IMG/VR virus record: IMGVR_UViG_3300008216_004600
Coordinates: 1 to 38,176 of that record
Length of the DNA: 38,176 bases
From: a virus
Direction: 5' to 3' (one strand)
A model generated the notes under the pieces. That model had not been told where the DNA came from, did not search any database, and saw only the letters and a program-made list of their open reading frames with translations. A program made the position numbers and the translations under genes. Every line of letters starts with the position of its first letter. Within the stretch, counting starts at the first letter, position 1. Shown here one piece after another: positions 31,052 through 38,176 of this stretch.

Positions 31052-32820
31052 ATCCCGCAATGACCGAACAGTTGCTGTCGGTCGCGGCGCGGGCCAGAGA
31101 GGCCGGCCACGGCCGCAAGACCGAGATCTATGCCGAAGCTGCCGAGGCGCTGGGCATCAGCATGGCGACGCTGCAGCGGCGGCTGAAAGCCGTCACCGAC
31201 CGTCCCCGCCGCCGCCGCCGGAGTGATGCCGGCACCAGCGCGTTGAGCCACGACGACGCCCGGCAGATCGCGGCCTACCTGATGGAGAGCCAGCGCCGCA
31301 ACGGCAAACGCCTGGCGTCCATTGAGGACGCGGTGGAGGTGCTGCGTGCCAATGGTCGGATCACCGCCGGGCGCGTCGATGAAGACACGGGCGAGTTCCG
31401 GCCGCTGTGCGCGGCGACCATTGGCCGGGCCCTGCGTGGCTACGGGCTACATCCGGAGCAGCTACGCCGCCCGTCGCCGAAGATGAAGCTGGCGAGCCTC
31501 CACCCCAACCATGTTTGGCAGATCGACCCCTCCCTCTGCGTTCTGTATTACCTCCCGACCCGGACGGGGCAGCGTCTGCAGGTGATGGACGAAACCCAGT
31601 TCTACAAGAACAAACCGGCAAACATTCGCAGGATTGAGCGGGAACGTGTGTGGCGTTACGTCATTACGGATCACACCAGCGGCGTCATCTACGTCCAGTA
31701 TGTGCTCGGGGCCGAGAGTGGCCAGAACCTGGTCGATGCGTTCATCGGTGCCACGCAGAAAAGCGAGCATCCGGCCGACCCGTTCCACGGCATCCCCAAA
31801 ATGGTGATGGTGGACCCAGGCTCCGCCAACACCGGTGCCGTATTCCGCAACCTGTGCCGCGCCCTGGGTGTTCATCTGCAGGTGAACGAGCCCGGTAAGC
31901 CGTGGGCGAAAGGCCAAGTCGAAAAGGCCAATGACATCGTCGAGCGCTCGTTCGAGCACCGAATGGGGCTGATGAAGGAGGCGCCGACGTCACTCGGAGA
32001 GATCAATGAAGCGGCGTGGCAGTGGATGCGCTGGTTCAACTCCGTCAAACCACATAGCCGTACCGGCCAGGCTCGGTATGCCGTGTGGCAGACCATCACG
32101 GCGGAGCAACTGCTCAAAGCGCCTGCGCCCAAGGTCATGCGGGACCTATCGTATCGGGCACCAGAACCCCGGAAAGTCCGTGCGGATCTGACGGTCAGCT
32201 ACGGCGGGCAGACATTCCGCGTCGCTGATATCCCGGGTGTTGCCGTTGGTGAGCAGATCCTGATTACACGCAACCCGTGGAGGGACGACGCGGCGCAAGT
32301 GGTCTATGTCGATGATGAGGGCGCGGAGCGCATGCAGGTGGTCGAAGCCGAGCAGCGCAATCAATACGGTTTTGTCTCCGACGCCCCAGTCATTGGCGAG
32401 AACTACAAGGCCCACGCCGATACCCAACTGGACACCGAACGCAAGGCGGTCGAGCGCTTGGCTATGGAAGCGCCGACGGACCAGGACGCCGCTCAGCGCC
32501 GCAAGGCCAAGGCCGTTCCGTTCGGTGGCTCCGTCGATGCCATGAAGCCGGTCACTGACACCCAACTGCCAGATTACATCCCGAAACGCGGTACCGACCT
32601 GGACCTACAGGCTCCGACCGTGGAGGCCCTGCGCCTGAACCACGTCCAGGCCGCAAAGCAACTGCGTAGTCGCCTCGGCGATGAATGGCAGCCGGAGTAC
32701 TTCCAATGGCTGCAGCAACGACACCCGGAAGGCGTGCCCGAGGATCAGTTGGATTCTATTGCCGAGGTACTGCAGCGCCGGCCGGTGGCGCCGCTGCGGA
32801 TTGTGGGAGGTGACGCCTGA
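31048..32820 (+). CDS. A: DDE transposase (MuA-like)
   Basis: A 590-aa transposase that cuts and joins phage ends to target DNA during integration and replicative transposition. An HTH (ISMATLQRRLKAV) is near 36-50. The catalytic triad is D160 (HVWQID), D256 (MVMVDPGS) and E292 (KGQVEKAND), with a 35-residue D-E spacing. A Mu-type C-terminal beta-barrel is visible around 365-445 (RKVRADLTVSYGGQTFRV). It is smaller than MuA (663 aa), lacking the enhancer-binding N-terminus; it fits the B3/BcepMu style. Its stop overlaps the start of B (TGATG). Confidence 0.95.
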   Translation: MNPAMTEQLLSVAARAREAGHGRKTEIYAEAAEALGISMATLQRRLKAVTDRPRRRRRSDAGTSALSHDDARQIAAYLMESQRRNGKRLASIEDAVEVLRANGRITAGRVDEDTGEFRPLCAATIGRALRGYGLHPEQLRRPSPKMKLASLHPNHVWQIDPSLCVLYYLPTRTGQRLQVMDETQFYKNKPANIRRIERERVWRYVITDHTSGVIYVQYVLGAESGQNLVDAFIGATQKSEHPADPFHGIPKMVMVDPGSANTGAVFRNLCRALGVHLQVNEPGKPWAKGQVEKANDIVERSFEHRMGLMKEAPTSLGEINEAAWQWMRWFNSVKPHSRTGQARYAVWQTITAEQLLKAPAPKVMRDLSYRAPEPRKVRADLTVSYGGQTFRVADIPGVAVGEQILITRNPWRDDAAQVVYVDDEGAERMQVVEAEQRNQYGFVSDAPVIGENYKAHADTQLDTERKAVERLAMEAPTDQDAAQRRKAKAVPFGGSVDAMKPVTDTQLPDYIPKRGTDLDLQAPTVEALRLNHVQAAKQLRSRLGDEWQPEYFQWLQQRHPEGVPEDQLDSIAEVLQRRPVAPLRIVGGDA

Positions 32821-33986
32821 TGTTGGTCCTGAAGCGAGAGCTGAAACGCCACGGTATCAGCCAGTCAGAGCTGGCCCGGGCCCTGGACGTGTCGCCGGCA
32901 ACGGTGGCGCAGCTGGTAAACCACGGCATCTGGCCAAAGCGCCCGGCGCCGGAGCCCCTGAAAACCCGAATTACCGAGATCTTGAACCAGGACGGTGGCG
33001 ATGTATCCGCCGATTTGTTCGAGGAAGACCGCGCCCCGGATAGCGGCCGGGGCGCGGCCCAATCACCAGACCGAAACACGCACACGCAAGAGAGCGACCT
33101 GGAGGACATCATGTTACTACGCAAACAAACCCTCTCACCAGAAGCGCGGCGGGCGTTCATGTTGGCGCGGGATCCCTTCGCCGAGGTGAGCAGCTCCGAA
33201 GACGTATTCCTGACCCGAGATTTCCGGTACGTGCGCGAGTCCCTCCGCACCACGGCTCGCCATGGCGGATTTATCGCCGTGGTGGGGGAATCCGGCGCCG
33301 GTAAATCCACGCTGCGCCGGGATCTGGCGGAGTGGATCCGGAAAGAGAACCAGTCGGTGATCATGATCGAGCCCTATGTGCTCGGCATGGAGGACAACGA
33401 CGTCAAGGGCAAGACGCTGAAGGCAGCCCACATTGCTGAGGCGATCATGGCGGCTGTGGCGCCCAGGGAGCACGTGAAACGCAGCCCGGAGGCCCGGTTC
33501 CGCCAGGTGCACGCGGCCCTGCGAGAATCCCATCGGGCCGGTAACCGGCACGTGCTGGTGATCGAGGAAGCCCACGGGTTGCCGATCCCGACCCTCAAGC
33601 ATCTGAAACGGTTTTTCGAGCTGGAGGATGGCTTCGCCAAGCTGCTGGGCATCGTGCTGATTGGCCAGCCGGAACTCGGCCAAAAGCTGGACGAACGCAA
33701 CCCGACAGTCCGCGAGGTGGTCCAGCGCTGCGAGGTGGTGACGCTAGCGCCGCTGGACAGCGACCTGGAAGCCTACCTGCGCCACCGGTTCCAGATGGCG
33801 GACAAGCCGCTGGAAAGCCTCATGGACGGAACGGCAGTGGACGCGCTCCGGACAAAGCTCGCCGGGCGCGGCCAGTACTCCGTGCTCTATCCATTGGCGG
33901 TGCACAACGTCGTGACCGCCGCGCTGAACGAAGCCGCCGTCCTGGGCATTCCCCAGGTGACGGGCGATGTAATCGCGGGGGTGTGA
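32820..33986 (+). CDS. B: AAA+ transposition ATPase (MuB/TnsC type) with HTH
   Basis: A 388-aa protein. Residues 10-40 form an HTH (HGISQSELARALDVSPATVAQL). A poorly conserved linker follows (about 60-95), then the AAA+ domain with Walker A GESGAGKST (156-164) and Walker B VLVIEEAH (245-252). MuB proteins coat target DNA, deliver it to the transposase and enforce target immunity. There is a second in-frame ATG at 33111 (residue 98) preceded by GGAGG at six bases; a shorter, HTH-less form of 291 aa might be made. Tightly coupled to A. Confidence 0.92.
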   Translation: MLVLKRELKRHGISQSELARALDVSPATVAQLVNHGIWPKRPAPEPLKTRITEILNQDGGDVSADLFEEDRAPDSGRGAAQSPDRNTHTQESDLEDIMLLRKQTLSPEARRAFMLARDPFAEVSSSEDVFLTRDFRYVRESLRTTARHGGFIAVVGESGAGKSTLRRDLAEWIRKENQSVIMIEPYVLGMEDNDVKGKTLKAAHIAEAIMAAVAPREHVKRSPEARFRQVHAALRESHRAGNRHVLVIEEAHGLPIPTLKHLKRFFELEDGFAKLLGIVLIGQPELGQKLDERNPTVREVVQRCEVVTLAPLDSDLEAYLRHRFQMADKPLESLMDGTAVDALRTKLAGRGQYSVLYPLAVHNVVTAALNEAAVLGIPQVTGDVIAGV

Positions 33987-33987
33987 C

Positions 33988-34203
33988 ATGGCCAAGTACG
34001 TCATCACGCTCGAAGACGCCGGCAGCGGCACCCTGATTGATGTCCAGCAGGACGACAGTGTGAGCGATATCCCTGGCAATCAGGGGGCGCGCCATATCGT
34101 CCTGGGACTGATGGTTTCCAGCAATGCGCTGCTCTCTGTAGGGCGCGCGCTCACCCGTCATGACGATATTCAGCCCATCCACCGCTCAACCAAGGTCCAT
34201 TGA
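33988..34203 (+). CDS. Hypothetical early protein
   Basis: A 71-aa protein starting MAKYVITLEDAGSGTLIDVQQ, a beta-rich start followed by a hydrophobic helix (HIVLGLMVSSNALL). It begins one base after the B stop. Small proteins of this type follow B in transposable phages, but I cannot name a function. Confidence 0.6.
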   Translation: MAKYVITLEDAGSGTLIDVQQDDSVSDIPGNQGARHIVLGLMVSSNALLSVGRALTRHDDIQPIHRSTKVH

Positions 34204-34216
34204 TTGAGGAGGTCCC

Positions 34217-34504
34217 ATGCGTCTGGAAACGGAGCAACTGGAGTACTGGGGTAACCGGTTCATGCGGCATGGCCTGAATCGCTATATGACGTTCGCCGCC
34301 TTCATGGTGAACCCGCGCAAGTACTGGATAGAACTGATGGGCGGCCCGTATCGGCCGCCCACCAGTGCCGCGCAGCGCATCGCGCAATCAGGGCAGGGCC
34401 TGGAACTGGCTATGGAGCGCCTGGAAGCGCAGGTCGACCACCTGCGCCGGATCAATAACGGGCATCCCTACGAGCAGCTCAAGCATCACGCGAACGGGAG
34501 ATAG
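34217..34504 (+). CDS. Hypothetical early protein
   Basis: A 95-aa basic, mainly helical protein with a good AGGAGG ribosome-binding site. It contains NRYMTFAAFMVNPRKYWIEL and a C-terminal helix (LELAMERLEAQVDHLRR). It is not clearly like any named family. Position in the post-transposase early block is like that of small host-takeover genes of Mu (such as kil), but no similarity supports that. Confidence 0.6.
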   Translation: MRLETEQLEYWGNRFMRHGLNRYMTFAAFMVNPRKYWIELMGGPYRPPTSAAQRIAQSGQGLELAMERLEAQVDHLRRINNGHPYEQLKHHANGR

Positions 34505-34506
34505 AA

Positions 34507-34719
34507 ATGGGGAGTTTCGCGCATCGAAAACAGGCGGAGAAGCTGCGGAATGACATCGCGGCTTATTTGGCCCGTGGAGGAACAATCACCGAGGTGGCTC
34601 CGGGGCAGTCTGGCGAGAAAACCACCTATGGTCGGCTGAACTGTTCCACTGCAAATGCAGCCAAGGCCAGGCTGAACGGCCAAAAGGCCTGTGGCCGTCA
34701 AAAACAAGGGAGCAGGTAG
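34507..34719 (+). CDS. Small basic early protein
   Basis: A 70-aa, positively charged protein starting MGSFAHRKQAEKLRNDIAAYL and with RGGTITEVAPGQSG, a short motif that appears in small phage and plasmid-type DNA-binding or transcription-related proteins. The family is not certain. Its TAG stop overlaps the GTG codon at the start region of the next gene. Confidence 0.55.
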   Translation: MGSFAHRKQAEKLRNDIAAYLARGGTITEVAPGQSGEKTTYGRLNCSTANAAKARLNGQKACGRQKQGSR

Positions 34720-34721
34720 TG

Positions 34722-35408
34722 ATGGACAAGGAAAAGGTGCTGCGCCGGATCCAGAAATGTCTGGCTTTGGCAAAAAGCAGCAATCCGAACGAGGCGGAAA
34801 CGGCATTGCGCCAGGCGCGCAGGCTGATGGAGCAATACAACATCGAGGAAGGAGCTGTAGCCGCCCTGGATGCCAGTGAGGTGCTGCAGGCGACAGGCTG
34901 TAAAGGTCAACCACCACATTGGAAGTGGCACCTGGCCTATGTGGTCGGGGAGGCTTTCAGCTGCAAAGTGGTTCTACGTCACGGGTTATTTGACTCTCAC
35001 TTTGCCTACATCGGTACATCTCTATCTCCCAAGTTGGCCCAGTACGCTTTCGAGGTTCTGGAACGGCAATTAGTTAAAGCCAGGCGCGAGCATGTGGCCG
35101 GGCTGAAACGCTGCAAACTGGCGACCAAACGCCGGCGCGGGGATGTCTTCGCAAATGCCTGGGTGGACGCTGTCGCGATGAAGGTACAAGCCTTTGCTGG
35201 CATGAATGAAGAAACCCAGCAGGCCATCGACGCCTTCATCAAAGAGCACCACCCCGACCTGAAAACTGCCGAGTCAAAGCCCCGCAAGGCGAAAGCCAAT
35301 GATGACCGATCCGCATGGGACGGTCACCGTAGTGGCCGCTCCGCAACTCTAAATCATGGTGTGGCCGGCCAGGACGGGCCGGCGCGCCTTCACCAAGCAG
35401 GAGAGTGA
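34722..35408 (+). CDS. DUF2786 family protein
   Basis: A 228-aa protein with an N-terminal DUF2786 domain (about 3-42): KVLRRIQKCLALAKSSNPNEAETALRQARRLMEQYNI. The following part has FSCKVVLRHG and YIGTSLSPKLAQYAFEVL, as in the second domain usually linked to DUF2786. The last 50 residues are low complexity and charged. I prefer ATG 34722 over the GTG one codon before. The family is common in early regions of transposable phages; its function is unknown. Confidence 0.75.
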   Translation: MDKEKVLRRIQKCLALAKSSNPNEAETALRQARRLMEQYNIEEGAVAALDASEVLQATGCKGQPPHWKWHLAYVVGEAFSCKVVLRHGLFDSHFAYIGTSLSPKLAQYAFEVLERQLVKARREHVAGLKRCKLATKRRRGDVFANAWVDAVAMKVQAFAGMNEETQQAIDAFIKEHHPDLKTAESKPRKAKANDDRSAWDGHRSGRSATLNHGVAGQDGPARLHQAGE

Positions 35409-35409
35409 A

Positions 35410-36033
35410 ATGGGTACCCATGCTGTTCCTGAAGGCTATATGAAAAACGCCCAGGGCCACCTGGTGCACGAAGACAATGTGGAAGAGGTGGACCTGGTTC
35501 GCGACGATCTGGTCCGCAACCTGGTGGCTCGCGGCAAGCTGATACAGGGCGACATCAAGAAATATCGCAACGATGCGATGTCAGAGGTGAGGAGCTTCAT
35601 CGAGTTGGCGGCGTCCAAGTACGACGTCGCGCTCGGCGGGAAGAAGGGCAACGTCAGCATGACCAGCTACGACGGGACCCGCATGATCAAGGTTCAAGTC
35701 GCCAATCTGATTCGCTTCGATGAACGGATCCAGGCCGCTGAGCAGTTGATCAATGAGTGCCTGGGAGAGTTAACCGACCACCCGGGCATTCCCAGTGACC
35801 TGAAAACCATCGTCGCGAATACGTTTGCCAGAAACTCACAGGGGCAGCTCAGCGTAACCAAGGTTATTGGTCTGCTGCGCTGGGACATCAAGCACCCCAA
35901 ATGGCTGAGAGCGATGGATATCATCCGTGATGCCATGCAGGTGGTGGGCTCTGCGGAGTACATCCGCCTATATGAGCGTGATACCCCAGAAAGCCAGTGG
36001 AAGGCCATTCCCCTGGATATCGCGAAGCTGTGA
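35410..36033 (+). CDS. DUF3164 family protein
   Basis: A 207-aa protein of DUF3164, a family of Mu-like early genes. Typical are GYMKNAQGHLVHEDNV at the N-terminus, DLVRNLVARGKLIQGDIKKYRNDAMSEV, KGNVSMTSYDGTRMIKV and ATEQLIN-type helix, ending HPKWLRAMDIIRDAMQVVGS. ATG 35410 has GGAGAG before it and lies one base after the DUF2786 stop; the upstream ORF extension to 35356 is inside that gene. Function unknown. Confidence 0.8.
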   Translation: MGTHAVPEGYMKNAQGHLVHEDNVEEVDLVRDDLVRNLVARGKLIQGDIKKYRNDAMSEVRSFIELAASKYDVALGGKKGNVSMTSYDGTRMIKVQVANLIRFDERIQAAEQLINECLGELTDHPGIPSDLKTIVANTFARNSQGQLSVTKVIGLLRWDIKHPKWLRAMDIIRDAMQVVGSAEYIRLYERDTPESQWKAIPLDIAKL

Positions 36034-36042
36034 GGGGGCGTT

Positions 36043-36276
36043 ATGGCTACAGATAACTGCCAGGAAGTGCCGATGAGCGCGTCTCCTCTAACTGAGCGCG
36101 AAGCCATGGAGCTGGAAGTGCACCTGTCGGATCTGGCGCGATTCCTCGGTGCCCCAGGGGATTGGGGGTATGCCAGTAAATTAGGGCAGTTCACCAAAAG
36201 CACCCATCAGATGCTGGCTGAGCTGCGGATCAACATGGAGCAACAACAAGGAATGGGGGGAAACCATGGCGATTAA
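36043..36276 (+). CDS. Hypothetical early protein
   Basis: A 77-aa protein with GGGGG-type ribosome-binding region seven bases before the ATG. Helical, with LTEREAMELEVHLSDLARFLG and a Met/Gln-rich end. It overlaps the next gene by 11 bases. I recognise no family. Confidence 0.55.
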   Translation: MATDNCQEVPMSASPLTEREAMELEVHLSDLARFLGAPGDWGYASKLGQFTKSTHQMLAELRINMEQQQGMGGNHGD

Positions 36277-36505
36277 ACGCCTGCAGGACGAGCTACATCG
36301 ATTGGAAGCGCTGGAGCTGCGCGAGATCTTGGATCAAATGGCCAGCCACAACACGCCAAAGATCTCTATGGCGTTCAACGATGACAAGGGCAAGCCAGTG
36401 CTCGCGGTGGTGCTGCTTCACGGGAAAGACACGCAGCACTACCTGGACGCGCTGGCCAAAGTCGAAGTGCCTGATGAGGAGAAGGACGATGGAAACTGGG
36501 ACTGA
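36266..36505 (+). CDS. Hypothetical early protein
   Basis: A 79-aa protein: an N-terminal coiled coil (LQDELHRLEALELREIL), a short beta part (GKPVLAVVLLHGK) and an acidic end (EVPDEEKDDGNWD). It overlaps the genes on both sides, which argues for coupled translation. The acidic tail might mimic DNA, but nothing else supports that. Confidence 0.55.
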   Translation: MAIKRLQDELHRLEALELREILDQMASHNTPKISMAFNDDKGKPVLAVVLLHGKDTQHYLDALAKVEVPDEEKDDGNWD

Positions 36506-36896
36506 TCAGCCGGCATCAACAGTTCCTGAGTATCTGGATCCAACCAGTAATAACGGGGACCTGCGCCCCGATGCCGAGTTTCGTCGGGGTTGGAATGCCT
36601 GTCGTGAGGCTATGATCGCCAGCTCGAATCCCCGCCCTAACGGCGTGTGTCCTCACGGTGTGAGTGGCGTTCACGAATGCAAATGTTGTGCTGATGAGGT
36701 ACCCGCGCACATCGCTAGAGCTGCTGTAGAGCGCGATCTGGCCACCATGAATGCTGGTGATCTTCATGGATTGCCAAACCCTGACGATTACACCAACCCC
36801 TTAGACAGGGAACTGGCTCGCCGCATCGGCAAAGACATTGCGAGGCGTCGAAAAAACACCGTCATCCAGGATGAGAAGGGCCAACAATGCAAATAG
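36489..36896 (+). CDS. Hypothetical protein with Cys/His cluster
   Basis: A 135-aa protein. The centre has a Cys/His cluster, C54-x-H56, H62-x-C64-x-C66-C67, able to bind a metal. It starts at 36489 inside the previous gene and ends inside the next. The N-terminal segment LRPDAEFRRGWNACREAM is helical. No named family; a nucleic-acid role is possible. Confidence 0.55.
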   Translation: METGTDQPASTVPEYLDPTSNNGDLRPDAEFRRGWNACREAMIASSNPRPNGVCPHGVSGVHECKCCADEVPAHIARAAVERDLATMNAGDLHGLPNPDDYTNPLDRELARRIGKDIARRRKNTVIQDEKGQQCK

Positions 36897-37381
36897 GCCG
36901 CTGCCCGATCTGTCATCATCGGTTGGACCTGCAGGCCATGGCTCAGGACGAGGCCAGCAGTGCGCTGCTGGGACTACTGGCGCGCCTGTCGACCCCCCTG
37001 GGCCACGCAGTACTCGGCTACCTAGGGCTATTCCGCGCTGAACATCGGGACCTCGCCAACGACCGGGCTCTGCGCTTGGCTCAGGAAGTCCTCGATCTGA
37101 CCAGCGACCAGCATCTCCTGACAGCCGCCCTGGTCGAGACCACCGAAGCTATCCGGTCAAAACGCCAGACCGGCGACCGGCGACCGCTCAAAAACCACAA
37201 CTATCTCGGCCAGGTGATGCAAGGGGTCGCTGATCGCGTGGGCCAGGCAGTCCCCAAGGCCACGGAGCAACCCCATTCGCATCAGAAGCAACCGGTGCAC
37301 GCTGACAGCATGGATGCATGGAGGCGCCAGATGGAGCGCCTTGGCCGAGATCCCGACAAGCTGCTCGGAGGTGGCCAATGA
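36887..37381 (+). CDS. Hypothetical early protein with CxxC motif
   Basis: A 164-aa protein starting with MQIGRCPICHHRLDL, a CxxC-HH half zinc knuckle (C6, C9). The middle (about 22-90) is helical and the end DSMDAWRRQMERLGRDPDKL. It overlaps GemA by 4 bases. Proteins of this pattern stand before gemA in siphovirus-type transposable phages; the function is not known. A role in replication is possible. Confidence 0.6.
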   Translation: MQIGRCPICHHRLDLQAMAQDEASSALLGLLARLSTPLGHAVLGYLGLFRAEHRDLANDRALRLAQEVLDLTSDQHLLTAALVETTEAIRSKRQTGDRRPLKNHNYLGQVMQGVADRVGQAVPKATEQPHSHQKQPVHADSMDAWRRQMERLGRDPDKLLGGGQ

Positions 37382-37839
37382 GCGACTCAGCGGGGGACAT
37401 CCGGCGGCGGGAGCTGGCTCAGATCCACATCGCCCGTAGTGAGCTGGGCATGGACGAGGAAACCTATCGCCTGATGCTGCATGACACGGCAGGCGTGACC
37501 TCATCCGCTGATCTGACACCAAGGGGCCGATCAAAGGTGCTCGCAAGGATGCGGAAGCTCGGCTGGAAGCCTAGGACCGCGCGCCGTCCACGGCGACGCA
37601 TCACGGCTCAAACGCCTCAGGATCGAATGATCCGGGGCCTCTGGTTGGAATTGGCCGACCTGGGGGCGGTCCGTGACCGTTCTGAAGGCGCATTGGGTCG
37701 GTACGTCGCTCGCCAGACCGGTATTGACGCCCAGGACTGGATATCAGGGGAGCAAGCTGAGCAGGTGATCGAATCACTCAAGGCTTGGCGCAACCGAGTT
37801 AAACGCCAGCAGCAAGGGGGTAGCAATGACTCGCGATGA
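37378..37839 (+). CDS. gemA: GemA-like regulatory protein (Mu gp16, DUF1018)
   Basis: A 153-aa GemA family protein. The core (about 10-55) reads RRELAQIHIARSELGMDEETYRLMLHDTAGV and SADLTPRGRSKVLARMRKLGWKP, which is characteristic. The C-terminal half is a second helical domain (MIRGLWLELADLGAVRD). I start it at ATG 37378, overlapping the previous stop, over the frame-extending start at 37318. GemA in Mu affects host gene expression and DNA supercoiling; as in Mu it lies just before mor. Confidence 0.85.
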   Translation: MSDSAGDIRRRELAQIHIARSELGMDEETYRLMLHDTAGVTSSADLTPRGRSKVLARMRKLGWKPRTARRPRRRITAQTPQDRMIRGLWLELADLGAVRDRSEGALGRYVARQTGIDAQDWISGEQAEQVIESLKAWRNRVKRQQQGGSNDSR

Positions 37840-38176
37840 TTCCGACATGTCGCTCCGCCGGCATGAATTGCTAGAGAGTGTGCACGATAAGACCCGGCGG
37901 ATCCTTGAGGAGCACGGTGTTGATGCGGCGGTGGCTGACCAGGCTGGCTGTGCTCTGGCGGACGAACTGGCCGAGGATTTCGGCGGCCAGAACTTCTTTT
38001 TCCCCATGGACAGCGCCTATAAGGTCGCTCTCCGCGATATCCAGATCTATGAAGACTTCACGGGCAAGAACTACACTGAGCTGAGTCGCCGCTATAAAAT
38101 GTCCGTTCGTGGGATCTACAAGGTCATCAAGCGAGTAAGGGCAAAAGGGGACCCGAATCAGCCGCGCCTGTTCTGA
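37826..38176 (+). CDS. mor: Mor/C-family transcription activator
   Basis: A 116-aa activator of the Mor/C family. Residues 10-50 form the helical dimerisation part, GGQNFFFP (53-60) the beta strand of the family, and NYTELSRRYKMSVRGIYKVIKRV (82-104) the C-terminal HTH. Mor binds a dyad around -43 and recruits RNA polymerase. No separate C gene is seen, so this one protein probably activates all late promoters; the four dyads found here, centred near -42 from the predicted starts, fit. It overlaps gemA by 14 bases and its stop ends the window. Confidence 0.9.
   Translation: MTRDDSDMSLRRHELLESVHDKTRRILEEHGVDAAVADQAGCALADELAEDFGGQNFFFPMDSAYKVALRDIQIYEDFTGKNYTELSRRYKMSVRGIYKVIKRVRAKGDPNQPRLF

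Noticed and set aside
34217-34504. Kil- or Gam-like identity for small early genes after B
   Set aside because: Position is suggestive, but no sequence similarity could be seen.
1-38176. CRISPR arrays, tRNA genes, insertion sequences
   Set aside because: No regularly spaced repeats, no tRNA-like cloverleaf and no transposase other than the phage's own was seen; the four dispersed repeats are promoters, not array repeats.
1-38176. Phage termini or attachment sites
   Set aside because: The window begins and ends on stop codons of phage genes, so the ends are outside.

Overview
The window is a nearly complete Mu-like transposable bacteriophage (prophage or phage genome), about 38 kb and GC-rich. 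It starts exactly at the stop codon of one phage gene and ends exactly at the stop codon of another, so the genome ends, the host junctions and any attachment duplication lie outside and cannot be seen. The host is a Gram-negative proteobacterium: there are lipoproteins with lipoboxes, a BamE-like fold and an Rz/Rz1 spanin pair. A gammaproteobacterium is my guess, not something the sequence proves.

Layout. Two divergent arms meet at about 28.5 kb. The right arm (28568-38176, + strand) is the early region: a BcepMu gp16-like DNA-binding protein, several small regulators, the DDE transposase (A), the AAA+ target-selection ATPase (B), a run of small early genes with DUF2786- and DUF3164-type products, GemA, and last a Mor/C-family activator. 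The left arm (28488 down to 1, - strand) starts with the repressor and three envelope-targeted cargo genes. It continues with lysis (holin, transglycosylase endolysin, Rz/Rz1), Mu-type packaging and head genes (gp26, gp27, TerL gp28, portal gp29, F, G, I protease/scaffold, decoration, T capsid, gp35-gp37), a lambda-type long flexible tail (tube, G/GT frameshift chaperones, tape measure, tip proteins), tail fibre genes, and a com-like regulator with a Dam-type DNA methylase. This divergent arrangement is that of BcepMu-type phages, not of Mu itself. The tail points to a siphovirus, as in the Pseudomonas phage B3/D3112 group.

Regulation. The clearest unannotated structure is a set of four near-identical leftward promoter elements at 1126-1170, 13079-13123, 18870-18914 and 26769-26813. 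Each has an 18-bp dyad (TTTTG-N8-CAAAA, with one base changed in the leftmost copy), then GAC, then a CAtnAT-like hexamer exactly 21 bp after the dyad. They precede the lysis genes, the protease/scaffold gene, the tape-measure gene and com/methylase. That is the same logic as the four C-activated late promoters of Mu (Plys, PI, PP, Pmom). The natural activator is the single Mor/C-family protein encoded at the right end.

Other points of note: a -1 slippery heptamer joining the two tail chaperone frames; predicted leaderless starts for the tape-measure and protease genes; a putative PBECR-type nuclease domain fused to the minor head protein; a nested scaffold start inside the protease gene; a probable internal start in gene B; a 31-bp repeat encoding the same VAGRDY peptide at the end of the repressor and the start of the adjacent membrane protein; and a structured, GATC-containing leader in front of com.
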